This document shows positions 4,506 through 5,454 of a DNA stretch of 5,454 bases, piece after piece (the stretch's first letter is position 1; every line of letters starts with the position of its first letter). This DNA comes from Desulfurococcales archaeon (lineage in GTDB: Archaea; Thermoproteota; Thermoprotei_A; Sulfolobales; Desulfurococcaceae). Below the pieces are notes generated by a model, which did not search any database, had not been told where the DNA came from, and was given only the letters and a program-made list of their open reading frames with translations. Both the position numbers and the translations under genes were made by a program. The DNA lies in NCBI GenBank assembly GCA_027083045.1, contig JALWQP010000077.1:1-5454 (forward strand), in the 5' to 3' direction.

Positions 4506-5454
4506 TTGATCAAGAAATCGATGGACATTATCGACCTAACAAGCTGGTGTGCAAATACGGGGGAAAACTTGAGCGAATGTAGAATTGAGAATATCTATTG
4601 GTGTGGTCACTACTGGCTATTTAAGCTCCGATGCCCTAATAGAGGGAAGACTCTGCTCAAAATGGAGCCAAGTGTAAGAATACATCTATCAATGGTTGAA
4701 CCTAGAGAAAAAGGAATCGATCGCATCGCTGCCTACTTGAGGAAATACGTACGAGGATGTAGAATAAGGCAAATCGACATGCCTTGGTGGGAAAGAATAA
4801 TTAAACTTATGATTGAGTGCCAAGATAAAGTGCTAATAATTTATAACGAGATCATACCCCGTGGTTTTCTCGTCATAACTGATGAGGATAACAAGATCCT
4901 ATATGCAAATAGATTCGAAAAACTAAGAGATAGAGAGATCAAGAGGGGACAAATATATCGCCCGCCACCATTAAGGCCTAACCTAATAGAGATGAGCACC
5001 GACGAGCTACGAGGCCAGCTTCTCCGAGGAAAAGACCTAGTCCGTGGCATCGTGAAGGGATGGGGGCTGCCAGGCTATATTGCCGAGGAAATACTCCTTC
5101 GCGCAGGACTATATGATTCTAAGTCCGCTAAGCCCAGCATTATCTCGGACGAAGACGTTGCTTTATTAAAAGATAAATTGAGCGAATTACTTCATGAGGC
5201 CTACCGAGGAAGAGGCTATCTTATCTATGTAGATAATAGGCTCGAACTAGTAACCGCGTACAAACCCATTCTATATACTGAGCTATACGAGGCCGAAATC
5301 AAGGAGATGAATACACTTGATGAAGCTCTAGATCCATATTTCTCCCAATATGAGAAAAGGCTCGCAGAAAAACAAGAAGAATCAAGAATAATGAGTGAAA
5401 TTAATAAGCTCAAGAAATCATATGAGAAATTATGTAAAACTATTGATGAGTATA
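4506..5454 (+). CDS. NFACT-family ribosome quality-control protein (RqcH/Rqc2/NEMF-like), partial
   Basis: The frame is open from the TTG at 4506-4508 to the window edge, giving 316 residues of a protein usually over 600 long; the C-terminal part is outside. NFACT proteins bind 60S/50S subunits carrying stalled peptidyl-tRNA and, in bacteria and eukaryotes, direct Ala or Ala/Thr tailing. The NFACT-N domain is visible at about 6-165: D7-IIDLTSW, TLLKMEPSVRIHLS (49-62), AYLRKYVRGCRIRQI (76-90), PWWER (93-97) and REIKRGQIYRPPP (143-155). Helix-hairpin-helix segments follow (about 176-202: LVRGIVKGWGLPGYIAEEIL, RAGL). A highly charged stretch from about 275 (YFSQYEKRLAEKQ) starts the coiled coil. 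The DR pair needed for tRNA-related function in relatives is E96-R97 here. Four cysteines (C15, C25, C33, C43) crowd the N-terminus. It is divergent from the small membrane-protein gene. Confidence 0.88.
   Translation, partial: MIKKSMDIIDLTSWCANTGENLSECRIENIYWCGHYWLFKLRCPNRGKTLLKMEPSVRIHLSMVEPREKGIDRIAAYLRKYVRGCRIRQIDMPWWERIIKLMIECQDKVLIIYNEIIPRGFLVITDEDNKILYANRFEKLRDREIKRGQIYRPPPLRPNLIEMSTDELRGQLLRGKDLVRGIVKGWGLPGYIAEEILLRAGLYDSKSAKPSIISDEDVALLKDKLSELLHEAYRGRGYLIYVDNRLELVTAYKPILYTELYEAEIKEMNTLDEALDPYFSQYEKRLAEKQEESRIMSEINKLKKSYEKLCKTIDEY

Noticed and set aside
4841..5413. Minus-strand open frames opposite the NFACT gene
   Set aside because: Ser/Leu-rich shadows of the plus-strand NFACT frame, which runs unbroken from 4506 to the window edge with NFACT motifs.

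Overview
The window looks like chromosomal DNA of a hyperthermophilic archaeon of the Thermoproteota (Crenarchaeota), probably Desulfurococcales-like. Reasons: archaeal-type genes (Sm-like protein, NucS, UPF0282 metallo-hydrolase, archaeal Sfm1/DUF431 SPOUT methyltransferase, NFACT protein), AGA/AGG arginine and ATA isoleucine codons, TATA-type promoter boxes, very tight packing, and unusually many TTG start codons. The genus cannot be named from the sequence alone. No insertion sequence, CRISPR array, tRNA, rRNA or prophage is visible.

Layout. (1) 1-340, minus: 5' part of a CBS-domain protein with an Arg-rich N-terminal tail. Its 123-bp upstream gap holds a TATA-like box and two short palindromes. 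(2) 464-1190, minus: an Sm-like RNA-binding protein followed 10 nt later by a two-CBS-domain protein, probably one operon. Its TATA box overlaps the stop codon of the gene upstream. (3) 1242-2574, minus: the mismatch endonuclease NucS (EndoMS), overlapping by 26 nt a small class I methyltransferase. (4) 2645-4149, plus: a UPF0282 metallo-beta-lactamase-fold protein and a homologue of yeast Sfm1 (SPOUT methyltransferase), joined by an ATGA overlap. (5) 4123-4422, minus: a 99-residue three-helix membrane protein with a possible EMC6-like pattern; its 3' end overlaps the Sfm1-like gene antisense by 27 bp. (6) 4506 to the window end, plus: the first 316 codons of an NFACT-family (RqcH/Rqc2/NEMF) protein.

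How the genes may fit together. The left half pairs RNA binding (LSm) with nucleotide-sensing CBS modules, and DNA mismatch cleavage (NucS) with a methyltransferase of unknown substrate. The right half has a translation and nascent-chain flavour: a homologue of a ribosomal-protein methyltransferase, a possible membrane-insertase-like subunit and a ribosome quality-control factor. This grouping is inference from adjacency. No defence island or clearly new multi-gene system was found. The most interesting points are the altered DR motif of the NFACT protein, the EMC6-like candidate, the UPF0282-Sfm1 pair, the NucS-methyltransferase overlap and the dominance of TTG starts.
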